Shown here piece after piece: positions 24,773 to 33,323 of a stretch of 41,190 bases of DNA (position 1 is the stretch's first letter; the number at the start of each line of letters is the position of its first letter). A program made the position numbers and the translations under genes. Source of the DNA: an uncultured Eubacteriales bacterium (GTDB taxonomy: Bacteria > Bacillota > Clostridia > Christensenellales > Aristaeellaceae). The stretch spans positions 1 to 41,190 of the forward strand of contig CADASK010000030.1 of the NCBI GenBank assembly GCA_902790495.1, read 5' to 3'. The notes beneath the pieces were generated by a model. It had not been told where the DNA came from. It saw only the letters and a program-made list of their open reading frames with translations, and ran no database searches.

Positions 24773-25633
24773 ATGAAAGTGCTTGTAACGGGTGCCAACG
24801 GACAATTGGGAAGCGAGCTGACCAGGCTCCTGCGGGACATCGGCGATGACGTGTGGGGCTGCGACAAGGAGGACTTCGACCTGACCAACGACGTCTCCGT
24901 GCTGGAGGCCGTCCAGGGCTACAGGCCGGACGCCATCATCCACTGCGCCGCCTACACCGCCGTGGACAAGGCCGAGACGGAGCCTGAGGTCTGCAGCAAG
25001 GTCAACGCCTTCGGCACGCTGAACATGGTGCGCGCCGCGCTGGCCGTGGACGCCAAGCTGGCCTATGTTTCCACCGATTACGTCTTCGGCGGCCAGGGCG
25101 ATACCCCCTTCGAGGTGAGCGACCCCAAGAAGCCGTTGAGCGTCTACGGCTTGAGCAAGCTGCAGGGCGAGGAGGCCGTCATCAGCCAGATGACACGCTA
25201 TTTCGTGGTGCGCACCTCCTGGGTGTTCGGCAACGGCGGCAACTTTGTCCGCACGATGCGCCGCCTGGGCGCCGAGCGTGCCTCCCTCAACGTGGTGGAC
25301 GACCAGATCGGCAGCCCGACCTACGCCCACGACCTGGCCGTGTTCCTCAGCCGCATGATCCACACCCAGCGCTACGGCGTCTATCACGCCACCAACGAGG
25401 GCTTCTGCTCCTGGGCCGATTTCGCGCAGGAGATCATGGCCGTCTCCGGTCTGCGCTGCCGCGTGCGTCCCGTGTCCACCGAAGCCTACGGCAAGTCCCT
25501 CGCCAAGCGGCCGGCCAACTCCCGTCTGAGCAAGGCCAGCCTGGACGCCGCGGGTTTTGCCCGGCTGCCCCGCTGGGAGGATGCCCTCCGGCGCTACATC
25601 GCCCAGGAGGAATTGCGCGCCGCGCAGGTTTAA
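24773..25633 (+). CDS. rfbD: dTDP-4-dehydrorhamnose reductase
   Basis: This 286-residue enzyme (RmlD) does the last step to dTDP-L-rhamnose. It has KVLVTGANGQLGSELTRLL at the start, HCAAYTAVDKAE, STDYVFGG and YGLSKLQGEEAV (YxxxK), and the substrate-region RTSWVFGNGGNFV. ATG 24773 follows GGAGAG. It is the second gene of the rmlB-rmlD pair and ends at a terminator-like hairpin, after which rhamnose catabolism genes begin. Confidence 0.96.
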   Translation: MKVLVTGANGQLGSELTRLLRDIGDDVWGCDKEDFDLTNDVSVLEAVQGYRPDAIIHCAAYTAVDKAETEPEVCSKVNAFGTLNMVRAALAVDAKLAYVSTDYVFGGQGDTPFEVSDPKKPLSVYGLSKLQGEEAVISQMTRYFVVRTSWVFGNGGNFVRTMRRLGAERASLNVVDDQIGSPTYAHDLAVFLSRMIHTQRYGVYHATNEGFCSWADFAQEIMAVSGLRCRVRPVSTEAYGKSLAKRPANSRLSKASLDAAGFARLPRWEDALRRYIAQEELRAAQV

Positions 25634-25646
25634 TCTGCCTTTTTGA

Positions 25647-25672
25647 CCCGGCCGGTACTCGGTCGGGCTTTT
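25647..25672 (+). terminator. Terminator after rmlD
   Basis: CCCGGCC pairs with GGTCGGG (one G-U) and is followed by CTTTTG, a short T run. Confidence 0.65.
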
Positions 25673-25742
25673 GTATATCACGCTGCGGCGCCATTGTACT
25701 TTGTATATAAAGATGTTCATATTTGTATGAGGAGGGATGCTG

Positions 25743-27022
25743 ATGAAGTTTTATCTGGCCATCGACATCGGCGCGTCCAGCGGCCGCCACATCGTCGGCT
25801 GGATGGAGAACGGGGAGATCCGCACCCAGGAGGTCTACCGCTTCCCCAACGGCGTGACCGAACGGGACGGCCACCTCACCTGGGACGTGGACGCCCTGGA
25901 GCGCTCGGTCCGCGAGGGCATCGACGAGGCGCTGAAGCGCTACCCGAAGATCGAGAGCCTGTCCATCGACACCTGGGGCGTGGACTACGTGCTGATGCGG
26001 GGCGACGAACCCCTTCTCCCCTGCTACGCCTACCGGGACAGCCGCACCGAGGCGGTCATCCCCAAGGCCCACGAGGCCATGGCCTTCGAGGAGCTCTACC
26101 GGCGCACGGGCATCCAGTTCCAGCCCTTCAACACCCTCTATCAGCTTTACGCCGACAAGCTGGCGGGCCGTCTGGAGGGCGTGACCGACTTCCTGCTGAT
26201 GCCGGAATACCTGATGTACCGCCTGTGCGGCGTGAAGGCCCACGAATACACCAACGCCACCACGGGCAGCATGGTCAGCGCGGTCACCGGCCAGTATGAC
26301 CCGGATATCATCGCGGCCCTCGGCTTCCCGCCCGCTCTCTTCAAGCCCCTGCAGCAGCCCGGCGAGACCATCGGCAGCTACAAGGGCATCCGGGTGATGC
26401 TCTGCGCGACCCACGACACGGGCAGCGCGGTGGAGGGCATCCCGATGGAGGGCGAGGCCCTCTACATCTCCAGCGGCACCTGGAGCCTGCTGGGTGTCAA
26501 GACTCCCAAGCCCCTCACCGACTCCGCCAGCCGGGCCGCCAACTACAGCAACGAGGGCGGCGTCGGCTACAACCGCTACCAGAAGACATCATGGGCATGT
26601 GGCTGGTCAACCGGCTGCGCGCGGAGCTCTGCCCGGACACGCCCTGGGACGCCATTACCGCCGACGCCCGGGAGAAGCGCTTCGACGACCTGGTGGACGC
26701 CAACGATCCGGCCTTCCTGGCCCCCGAGAGCATGAAGGCCGCCTTCGACGGGAAGCTCCCCCATCCGCCCAAGTGCCCCGGCGGCTACTTCCGCTGCGCC
26801 TACCGCTCCCTGGCCCAGAGCTACGCCCAAGCCATCCGGGAGATTGAAACCAACACGCAAAAGGTGTATGATACACTGTACATCGTGGGCGGCGGCGCGA
26901 AGAACGGCTACCTGAACCGCCTGACGGAGGAAGCCACCGGCAAGCGCGTCATCGCCCTGCCCATCGAGGCCACCGCCCTGGGCAACCTGCGCATCCAGAT
27001 GAAGGAGGACACAGCATGTTAG
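25743..27022 (+). pseudogene. rhaB: Rhamnulokinase with a single-base deletion frameshift
   Basis: This kinase phosphorylates L-rhamnulose. The first part shows FYLAIDIGASSGRHIVGWM, SIDTWGVDYVL, YRDSRTEAVI, ATHDTGSAVEGIP and SSGTWSLLGVKTP. At about 26585-26587 the frame breaks: AAGACATC should be AAGAACATC. The correct continuation (IMGMWLVNRLRAEL..DTLYIVGGGAKNGYLN..IEATALGN) is in the next frame and ends at 27022. Adding one A restores a protein of about 426 residues. Even then the C-terminus stops soon after ALGN, shorter than usual. ATG 25743 is 6 bases after GGAGGG. The end overlaps the isomerase start by 7 bases, so the repaired frame is the natural one. It may be a real mutation or a sequencing error. 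Confidence 0.88.
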
Positions 27023-28440
27023 TTGAAACCAAAGCCCGCATCGGCGTCTTCGCCATTGCCCTGGGCGCTTACCTGCCCCAGTTTCCCAGCCTGGTGCCCG
27101 AGTTCGAAGGCCAGTATCAGGAGTTCAAGAAGCTGATCCCGGACAGTGTGGAGCTGATCGACGGCGGCCTGGTGACCACCAAGGAGCAGTCCATGGCCGC
27201 GGGCGACAAGTTCCGCGCCGCCGACGTGGATCTGGTGGTTCTGCAACTGCTGACCTACGCCACCAGCTACAACATGCTGCCCGCCGTGCGCGACCTGGAC
27301 GTGCCGGTGGTGCTGGTGAATGTGCAGAAGAAGCGCTCCCCCGACTACGCGACCACCGACACCCCCACCTGGCTGGGCACCCTCTACGCCTGCGGCGCCG
27401 TGGGCGAGATGGTGGCGGACCTGGAGCGCGCCGGCAAGCGCCACGCGGTGATCACCGGCGTCGTGGAGGGCGGTGACCCCCAGGTGGAGGCCGAGATCGC
27501 CGACTGGTGCAAGGCCGCGCAGGTGCGCCGCCGCTTCCGTGACACGAACATCGCCCAGATCGGCCGCCCCTACCCCGGCATGATGGACCTGTACATCGAC
27601 GAGACCAACCTCTACCACCGCATGTGGCTCTACACCAAGCAGTTTGACTGGGAGAAGATGTGGGCTATCGCGGACCACATCACCGACGAGGCCGCCATCC
27701 GCGCCAAGGCCGAGGACATCCTCAACACCTTCGACATCGAGGGCGGCGCTACGGTGGAGACCGTGTGGGACATGGCGAAGTACGTCGTAGCCTTCGAGCA
27801 GTGGTGCAGAGACGAGCAGCTGGGCTTCGTGGCCTCCCACTACGACGGCTTCGCCCAGGGCATCGCGGGCAAGCTGGACTCCATGCTGATCCCCGCCTTC
27901 TCCATGCTGATCAAGCAGGGCACCGCCTGCGCCGTGGAGGGCGATATCAAGGTTGCCATGGCCATGGGCATCCTGAAGGTCATCTCCGGCACGGGCCAGC
28001 TGAGCGAGATGTACTCCATCGACTTTGACGAGGACATCTGCATCATCGGCCACTCCGGCTCCGGCGACGCGGACACCTCTCAGGCCCGCAAGCCCACCAT
28101 GAAGATCGTCCCCGTGTTCCACGGCAAGACCGGCGGCGGCTACCTCACCCAGTTCTACCCGCCGACCAACACGCCCATCACCTTCCTGGGCATCACCCAG
28201 GACCGCGACGGCCACTTCAAGTTCGTGGTCGCCGAGGGCGTCAACGAGGAGGGCCCGATCTTCATGTTCGGCGACACGAACATGCGGATGCGCTTCACCT
28301 GCGGCGCGCGGGACTTCTGCAACCGCTGGAGCGAGGCCGGCCCGACCCATCACATGGCCGCCGCGGTGGGCCGCCACATCGACACCATCCTGAAGGTCGC
28401 CAAGATCTTCAACCTCCCGGTGGATGTGATCACCCGTTGA
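27016..28440 (+). CDS. L-arabinose/L-fucose isomerase-family sugar isomerase
   Basis: The 474-residue protein belongs to the arabinose/fucose isomerase superfamily (RIGVFAIALGAYLPQFPSLV, LVVLQLLTYATSYNMLPAVR, VVLVNVQKK, IIGHSGSGDADTSQARKP). By its place between a rhamnulokinase and a rhamnulose-1-phosphate aldolase it presumably makes L-rhamnulose (or a related deoxyketose), taking the part normally played by RhaA, which it does not resemble. Acidic and histidine residues suited to Mn binding are present (EGDIKVAMAMGIL, HHMAAAVGRHID), but I cannot fix specificity. AAGGAGG is 9 bases before the ATG, within the end of rhaB. Repeat copy D abuts its stop codon. Confidence 0.85.
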   Translation: MLVETKARIGVFAIALGAYLPQFPSLVPEFEGQYQEFKKLIPDSVELIDGGLVTTKEQSMAAGDKFRAADVDLVVLQLLTYATSYNMLPAVRDLDVPVVLVNVQKKRSPDYATTDTPTWLGTLYACGAVGEMVADLERAGKRHAVITGVVEGGDPQVEAEIADWCKAAQVRRRFRDTNIAQIGRPYPGMMDLYIDETNLYHRMWLYTKQFDWEKMWAIADHITDEAAIRAKAEDILNTFDIEGGATVETVWDMAKYVVAFEQWCRDEQLGFVASHYDGFAQGIAGKLDSMLIPAFSMLIKQGTACAVEGDIKVAMAMGILKVISGTGQLSEMYSIDFDEDICIIGHSGSGDADTSQARKPTMKIVPVFHGKTGGGYLTQFYPPTNTPITFLGITQDRDGHFKFVVAEGVNEEGPIFMFGDTNMRMRFTCGARDFCNRWSEAGPTHHMAAAVGRHIDTILKVAKIFNLPVDVITR

Positions 28441-28497
28441 CCGAAGGGTGCAGGGGCGACCGGAAAGCCCCTGCCCGCGCCCGCAGGCGCGGAATCC
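28441..28497 (-). repeat. Dispersed palindromic repeat, copy D (short form)
   Basis: Inverted relative to the operon, it starts at the base after the isomerase stop. GCAGGGGC (28450-28457) and GCCCCTGC (28467-28474) pair around GACCGGAAA, and the fixed GC hairpin follows. The loop is the most diverged of all copies. A 10-base direct repeat GCATGACATT (28501-28510 and 28534-28543) lies just after it, the second copy being at the rhaD start. Confidence 0.92.
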
Positions 28498-28531
28498 CTT
28501 GCATGACATTTGGAAAGTGAGAAAGAAAACC

Positions 28532-29344
28532 ATGCATGACATTCTCAAAGCCCCCTTCATGGTGGAGATGATCCGCACCGCCACCAACATGTACAACCAC
28601 GGCTGGGACGAGCGCAACGGCGGCAACATCTCCCTGATGCTTGACGAAGCCAGCGTCGCGGAATACCTGGACATCCACAGCGTGCTGCGGGTGATTCCCA
28701 CCGGTTTCACCGCCCCCGAGCTGGACGGCAGGTACTTCCTGGTGACCGGCACGGGCAAGTACTTCAAGAACGTGCAATATGCGCCGGAGATCAACCTCGG
28801 CCTGATCCGCATCAAGGACAGCGGCACCAACGCCGACCTCCTCTGGGGCTTCGCGGACGGCGGCCAGTTCACCAGCGAGTTCCCCGCCCACATGATGAGC
28901 CACGTCGCCCGCCTGAAGGTGGACGACAAGAACCGCGTGGTGATGCACTGCCATCCCGCCAACCTGCTGGCCATGACCTACGTGCACGAACTGGACGAGA
29001 AGGCCTTCACCCGCACCCTGTGGCAGATGTGCACCGAGTGCATCGTGGTCTTCCCCGAGGGCGTCAACGTGCTGCCCTGGATGCTCTGCGGCACCAACGA
29101 GATCGGCGAGGCCACGGCCGAGAAGATGCTGACCGCCCGCCTGGTGGTGTGGAGCCAGCACGGCATCTACGGCGCGGGCAAGGATCTGGACGAGACCTTT
29201 GGCCTGATCGAGACCGCCGAGAAGGCCGCGGAGATCTACATGAAGATCGCCCACCTGCCGCTGAAGAATACCATCACCGACGAGCAGATGCACCAGCTGG
29301 AGAAGCGCTTCAACATCAAGGCGCGGGAAGGCTATCTGGACTGA
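28532..29344 (+). CDS. rhaD: Rhamnulose-1-phosphate aldolase
   Basis: This 270-residue class II aldolase splits L-rhamnulose 1-phosphate into dihydroxyacetone phosphate and lactaldehyde. It matches the E. coli enzyme along its length: GWDERNGGNISLML, FLVTGTGKYFKNVQ, SEFPAHMMSH with the catalytic glutamate, the zinc histidines in VVMHCHPANLLAMTYV and in VVWSQHGIYGAG, and ECIVVFPEGVNVLPWM. The ribosome site is weak (GTGAG), and the start lies 34 bases after repeat copy D. It is the last gene of the rhamnose operon, with a terminator downstream. Confidence 0.96.
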   Translation: MHDILKAPFMVEMIRTATNMYNHGWDERNGGNISLMLDEASVAEYLDIHSVLRVIPTGFTAPELDGRYFLVTGTGKYFKNVQYAPEINLGLIRIKDSGTNADLLWGFADGGQFTSEFPAHMMSHVARLKVDDKNRVVMHCHPANLLAMTYVHELDEKAFTRTLWQMCTECIVVFPEGVNVLPWMLCGTNEIGEATAEKMLTARLVVWSQHGIYGAGKDLDETFGLIETAEKAAEIYMKIAHLPLKNTITDEQMHQLEKRFNIKAREGYLD

Positions 29345-29353
29345 CCCTACCCC

Positions 29354-29406
29354 ATCCCCCGGAAGGCCGCCAAAGAGCGGTTCTCCTCGGGGGGATTTCT
29401 TTTTTT
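29354..29406 (+). terminator. Terminator of the rhamnose operon
   Basis: ATCCCCCG pairs with the CGGGGGGAT arm, with GCCGC/GCGG inside, and is followed by TTTCTTTTTTT. From 29407 to 29535 the sequence is AT-rich and holds no gene. Confidence 0.88.
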
Positions 29407-29535
29407 GGCCAAAAGGCTACAAAGTGTCAAACTTTAGGCCGAAATGTTATTCAGTCATAAAGAAGGCTTTCTTCCCATCTCCAGGCTTTCTAGCCATATA
29501 CCGGCTGAAAATACCAAGAAAATACAATACAGGTC

Positions 29536-29564
29536 TTGCGAAGGGAATTGCAACGGGGTAATAT
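29536..29564 (+). promoter_or_regulatory. Possible promoter of the peptide-transporter operon
   Basis: TTGCGA (29536-29541) is followed after 17 bases by TAATAT (29559-29564), about 80 bases before the TTG start. Confidence 0.45.
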
Positions 29565-29646
29565 GTCTTTGTTCATCATTTTAGCATGATGAAGCGCACC
29601 ACCTGTCCTGTGACAGGAATAAGCAGATACCTGGGAGGGGACGCCC

Positions 29647-30591
29647 TTGGCAAGATCCATTTGCAAGCGCATCGCACTGATGTTCCTGCTGCTGATCGGC
29701 ATGAGCTTTCTTGTGTTTGCCAGCCTTTACATCGCCCCGGGCGATCCCGCCAGCATGGTGGCCGGCCCCAGCGCGACGGAGGAGGACATCGCGAACATCC
29801 GCGTCAGCCTCGGGCTGGATAAGCCCTTCCTCGTGCAGTACTTCATGTACCTGAAGCGGCTGGTGCACCTGGATTTAGGCATGTCCTACACCTCCAGGCA
29901 GCCTATCCTCAGTGAGCTCCTGGTCCGATTGCCCCACACGCTGAACCTGGCCTGCGCGGCCATGATCATCTCCGTGTTCCTGGGCGTGCCGGCCGGCATC
30001 CTCACCGCCCTGCACAAGGACTCCTTCATCGACAACTTCCTCACCACCAGCTCGCTGATCCTGCTGTCCATCCCGAACTTCCTGCTGGGCGTCATCCTGA
30101 TGTACTTCTTCGGCGTGAAGTTCAAGCTGCTGCCCGTGGGCGGCATGGAGCACTTCTTCTGGACGCCGGAGGGCTTCCGCGAGGCGATCCTGCCGGCCTT
30201 TGCCCTGGCGACGGGCACTATGGCCAGCTTCATCCGCCTGGGCCGCTCGGCCATGCTGGACGTGATGCAGACCGACTACATCCGCACCGCGAAGTCCAAG
30301 GGTCTCAAGCGCGGCGCCATCATCTTCGGCCACGCCTTCCGCAACGCCCTGATCCCGCTGGTCACCCAGTTCGGCACCAGCTTCGGCGGCCTGCTGGGCG
30401 GCGCCATCATCACGGAGCAGGTGTTCGTCATCAACGGCATCGGCACCTACCTGATCAACGGCATCCGCAACTACAACTACCCGGTGGTGCAGAGCACCGT
30501 GCTCCTCATCGCGGCCATGTTCATCCTCATCAACCTGATTGTGGACATTCTCTACTGCGTGATTGATCCGCGCATCAAGCTGCAGGGTTAA
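29647..30591 (+). CDS. Oligopeptide/dipeptide ABC transporter permease, DppB type
   Basis: This 314-residue inner-membrane subunit has an N-terminal helix (ICKRIALMFLLLIGMSFLVF), the family marker PGDPASMVAGPSAT, and six helices in total. The EAA coupling loop DYIRTAKSKGLKRGAIIFGH contacts the ATPase. It starts with TTG 29647, about 7 bases after GGGAGGGG. It heads an operon in the order permease, permease, binding protein, ATPase, ATPase, gamma-glutamyltransferase. Confidence 0.95.
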   Translation: MARSICKRIALMFLLLIGMSFLVFASLYIAPGDPASMVAGPSATEEDIANIRVSLGLDKPFLVQYFMYLKRLVHLDLGMSYTSRQPILSELLVRLPHTLNLACAAMIISVFLGVPAGILTALHKDSFIDNFLTTSSLILLSIPNFLLGVILMYFFGVKFKLLPVGGMEHFFWTPEGFREAILPAFALATGTMASFIRLGRSAMLDVMQTDYIRTAKSKGLKRGAIIFGHAFRNALIPLVTQFGTSFGGLLGGAIITEQVFVINGIGTYLINGIRNYNYPVVQSTVLLIAAMFILINLIVDILYCVIDPRIKLQG

Positions 30592-30603
30592 GGAGGCAAG
30601 AGC

Positions 30604-31524
30604 ATGAGCGATATCAGACGAACCAATCCGTTCCGCACGGCGGTGAACAAGCTGCTGAAGAACAAGCTGGCTGTTGTCTGCCTGGTCATCCTGGTGGTTG
30701 AGATCCTGATGGTCATCTTCGCGCCGCTGATCACCCCCTACGACTTCTCGGAGCAGGACCCCTCCATCCGCCTGCGCCCCGGCTTCTGGGCCCAGTGGAC
30801 GGAGATCACCGATCCCGAGGCCCCGGGCTACAACAAGAAGAACCAGTACGTCCCCGGCCACTACCTGGGCACCGACGCCTTCGGGCGCGACGTGTTTGCC
30901 CGCATCCTCTACGGCGGGCGCATATCGCTGACGGTCGGCGTCATCTCCACGCTGATGGGCCTGCTGGTGGGCGTCACCTGCGGTCTGCTGGCCGCCTACT
31001 TCCCCAAGCTGGATAACCCCATCATGCGCGTGATGGACCTCCTCTTCGCCTTCCCGAGCATCCTGCTGGCGATGCTGATCATCGCCATGCTGGGCATCAA
31101 CATCATCAACACGACGATCGCCATCGCCATCTGGTCCATCCCGTCCTTCGCCCGCATGGTGCGCGGCAAGGCGCTGCAGGTGAAGGAGGAGGACTACATC
31201 ATGGCCACGCGCTCCCTGGGGGCGCGGGACTCCCGCATCCTCTTCCAGCACATCCTGAAGAACTGCATGCCCACCATCATCGTCATCGCGACGATGCGCA
31301 TGGCCTCGTCCCTGATCTCCATCTCGACCCTGAGCTACCTGGGCATGGGCGTTGTGCCGCCGCAGCCCGAGTGGGGCGATATGATCTCCGCGGCGAAGGA
31401 GCAGATGTGGAATCGGCCGAGTCTGACGTTTGTGCCGGGCGTGGTGGTGATGGTCACGGTCATCTGCTTCAACATCCTGGGAGACAAACTCCGCGATATT
31501 CTCGATCCCAGCTTGAAGGATTGA
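30604..31524 (+). CDS. Oligopeptide/dipeptide ABC transporter permease, DppC type
   Basis: The 306-residue second membrane subunit starts with the usual basic segment and helix (KLLKNKLAVVCLVILVVEIL), then the LGTDAFGRDVFARILYGGRI motif typical of DppC/OppC, six helices, and the EAA loop DYIMATRSLGARDSRILFQH. A run after the first helix (WAQWTEITDPEAPGYNKKN) is a longer periplasm-facing loop than usual. AAGGAGG lies 7 bases before the ATG, 12 bases after the first permease gene. Confidence 0.95.
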   Translation: MSDIRRTNPFRTAVNKLLKNKLAVVCLVILVVEILMVIFAPLITPYDFSEQDPSIRLRPGFWAQWTEITDPEAPGYNKKNQYVPGHYLGTDAFGRDVFARILYGGRISLTVGVISTLMGLLVGVTCGLLAAYFPKLDNPIMRVMDLLFAFPSILLAMLIIAMLGINIINTTIAIAIWSIPSFARMVRGKALQVKEEDYIMATRSLGARDSRILFQHILKNCMPTIIVIATMRMASSLISISTLSYLGMGVVPPQPEWGDMISAAKEQMWNRPSLTFVPGVVVMVTVICFNILGDKLRDILDPSLKD

Positions 31525-31556
31525 TAAGCTTTATTCCATCCCATTTGACAGCATAG

Positions 31557-31615
31557 GTTCCGCGCCTGCGGGCGCGGGCAGGGGGCTTTGCGATCGCCCC
31601 CTGCACCCCTTCGCC
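31557..31615 (+). repeat. Dispersed palindromic repeat, copy E (short form)
   Basis: This is the most regular copy. The GC hairpin is followed by GCAGGGGGC (31578-31586), loop TTTGCGATC, GCCCCCTGC (31596-31604), and tail ACCCCTTCGCC. It lies between the second permease and the binding-protein gene. A small separate hairpin GCCGA-TACG-TCGGC follows at about 31669-31682. Confidence 0.93.
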
Positions 31616-31715
31616 AATATCCTCTCGTGATGAGGTTTTCGGGCAAGGAGATTAGATACCGTATTGTCTGCCGATACGTCGGCATGTCAATAAAAAACAA
31701 GATGGAGAGAATGCT

Positions 31716-33266
31716 ATGAAGACCTGGAAAAGAAGCATCGCACTGGCTCTTGTGCTGGCGCTGATGGCCGCCCTGGCTATCGCTCCCGCCGCTGTGGCTG
31801 AAGAGGGCAAGATGTTCAACATCGTCCTGACGGCCGCGTTCACGGGCTTTGACCCGCTGCGCACCAACGACTCCGCGTCCACCTACGTCAACGCGCAGAT
31901 CTACGAGACCCTGTACCGCATTGATCCCGTGACCGGCGAGTACAACTGCCTGCTGGCTGCCGAGCTGCCCCAGTTCTCTGAGGACGGCATGACCGCCACC
32001 ATCAAGCTGCGCGAGGGCGTCACCTTCCACAACGGCGAGCCCTTCAACTCTGCCGCCGTGAAGCACACCTTCGACCTGATCAAGGATCCCGACTTCGGCT
32101 CCGCCCGCGCCTCCATCGCCAACTCCATCGAGTCCATGGAGACCCCGGACGACTACACCATCGTCTTCCACCTCAAGTATGAGGACGGCGTGCTGACCGC
32201 GAAGCTGGCCCACACCAACTCCGCCATCGTGCCCCCCAAGGCCCAGCAGGAGCAGGATTTGATGGTCAACCCCGTCGGCACCGGCCCCTACAAGTTTGTC
32301 AGCTCCGTGTCCGGCGCCAACGTCGTGCTCACCAGCAATGAGGAGTACTGGGGCGGCGCTCCGGCCATCAAGAACGTGACCATGACCATCGTGACCGAGG
32401 AGTCCACCGCCGTGGCCCGCATGGAGACCGGCGAGGCCGACTTCATGCCCAACGTCACCGTCGGCTTCATCCCGCGCATCGAGGCCATGCCCAACGTGCA
32501 GTTTGAGACCTCCAACGCCGCGCAGATCTACTACATGTTCATGCGCACCGCCTCCTACGTCAACCCCATCATGGAGGAGCCGGAATTCCGCAAGGCCCTG
32601 GCCATGTCCTTCGACAAGGAAGGCTATGTGGAGTACATCATGGAAGGCTACGCCGACGTGGCTCAGTCTGTGATCGGCCCGAAGATCACCGGCTACACCG
32701 ACGAGGCCATCACCCACAACGTGCCCTATGATCCGGAAGCCGCCAAGGCCATCCTGGCCGCGCATCCCGGCTGGGCCGACGAGCAGATCACCTTCCTGGT
32801 GCCCACCTCCCCCGCCTACGCCGCCATGGGCGAATACTTCGCCGCCAACCTGAAGAACGTGGGCTTCAACATCAAGTATGAGCCCATCGACTGGGCTGCC
32901 TGGCTGAACGAGTCCAAGGCCCCCAACCGCTTCGACATGACCATGGCCGCCTGGTCCAACGTGACCCGCGACGGCTCTGAGCTGATGGAGCCCAACTTCC
33001 ACACCGTCAACGGCGCGAAGCGCATTGCCTACTCCGAGGCCGACGGCGCGGTGATCAACGGCTACATCGAGGCGAGCAAGACCACCTCCGACATGGCTGT
33101 CCGCACCGAGAACCTGCTGGCCGTCAACGCCTACCTGCAGGACAACTTCTTCGTGCAGCCCCTGTATCACGGCGTCAACATGTATGCCTACAACAAGGCC
33201 TACACCGGCGTGACCCGCGATCCCGGCGGCACCTTCTACCTGGTCGACATCGACTACGCGAAGTAA
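31716..33266 (+). CDS. Peptide ABC transporter substrate-binding protein, family 5
   Basis: This 516-residue receptor of the DppA/OppA class has a signal peptide (KTWKRSIALALVLALMAALA, cleavage likely after AVA) but no lipobox cysteine. The mature protein shows YVNAQIYETLYRIDPVTGEY, LREGVTFHNGEPFNSAAVKH (family signature region) and GTGPYKFVS. It binds peptides, or possibly gamma-glutamyl peptides given the gamma-glutamyltransferase at the end of the operon; the latter is inference. GGAG lies 9 bases before the ATG. Strong hairpins on its 3' side probably let this gene be expressed more than the downstream ATPases. Confidence 0.93.
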   Translation: MKTWKRSIALALVLALMAALAIAPAAVAEEGKMFNIVLTAAFTGFDPLRTNDSASTYVNAQIYETLYRIDPVTGEYNCLLAAELPQFSEDGMTATIKLREGVTFHNGEPFNSAAVKHTFDLIKDPDFGSARASIANSIESMETPDDYTIVFHLKYEDGVLTAKLAHTNSAIVPPKAQQEQDLMVNPVGTGPYKFVSSVSGANVVLTSNEEYWGGAPAIKNVTMTIVTEESTAVARMETGEADFMPNVTVGFIPRIEAMPNVQFETSNAAQIYYMFMRTASYVNPIMEEPEFRKALAMSFDKEGYVEYIMEGYADVAQSVIGPKITGYTDEAITHNVPYDPEAAKAILAAHPGWADEQITFLVPTSPAYAAMGEYFAANLKNVGFNIKYEPIDWAAWLNESKAPNRFDMTMAAWSNVTRDGSELMEPNFHTVNGAKRIAYSEADGAVINGYIEASKTTSDMAVRTENLLAVNAYLQDNFFVQPLYHGVNMYAYNKAYTGVTRDPGGTFYLVDIDYAK

Positions 33267-33282
33267 GCTTTTCCAAGCCGGA

Positions 33283-33315
33283 AGGCCCTCTCCCGTTCAC
33301 AGCGGGAGAGGGCCT
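33283..33315 (+). other. Intercistronic hairpin after the peptide-binding-protein gene
   Basis: AGGCCCTCTCCCG and CGGGAGAGGGCCT form a perfect 13-base stem around TTCACAG, with no T run. This suits a 3' stabiliser of the binding-protein message. Confidence 0.8.
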
Positions 33316-33323
33316 GGCCCGGC

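Noticed and set aside
31335-33170. Long minus-strand frame opposite the peptide-binding protein, rich in Gly, Val and His.
   Set aside because: A shadow of codon bias in the real gene; repetitive GVGxxG-like pattern without a fold.
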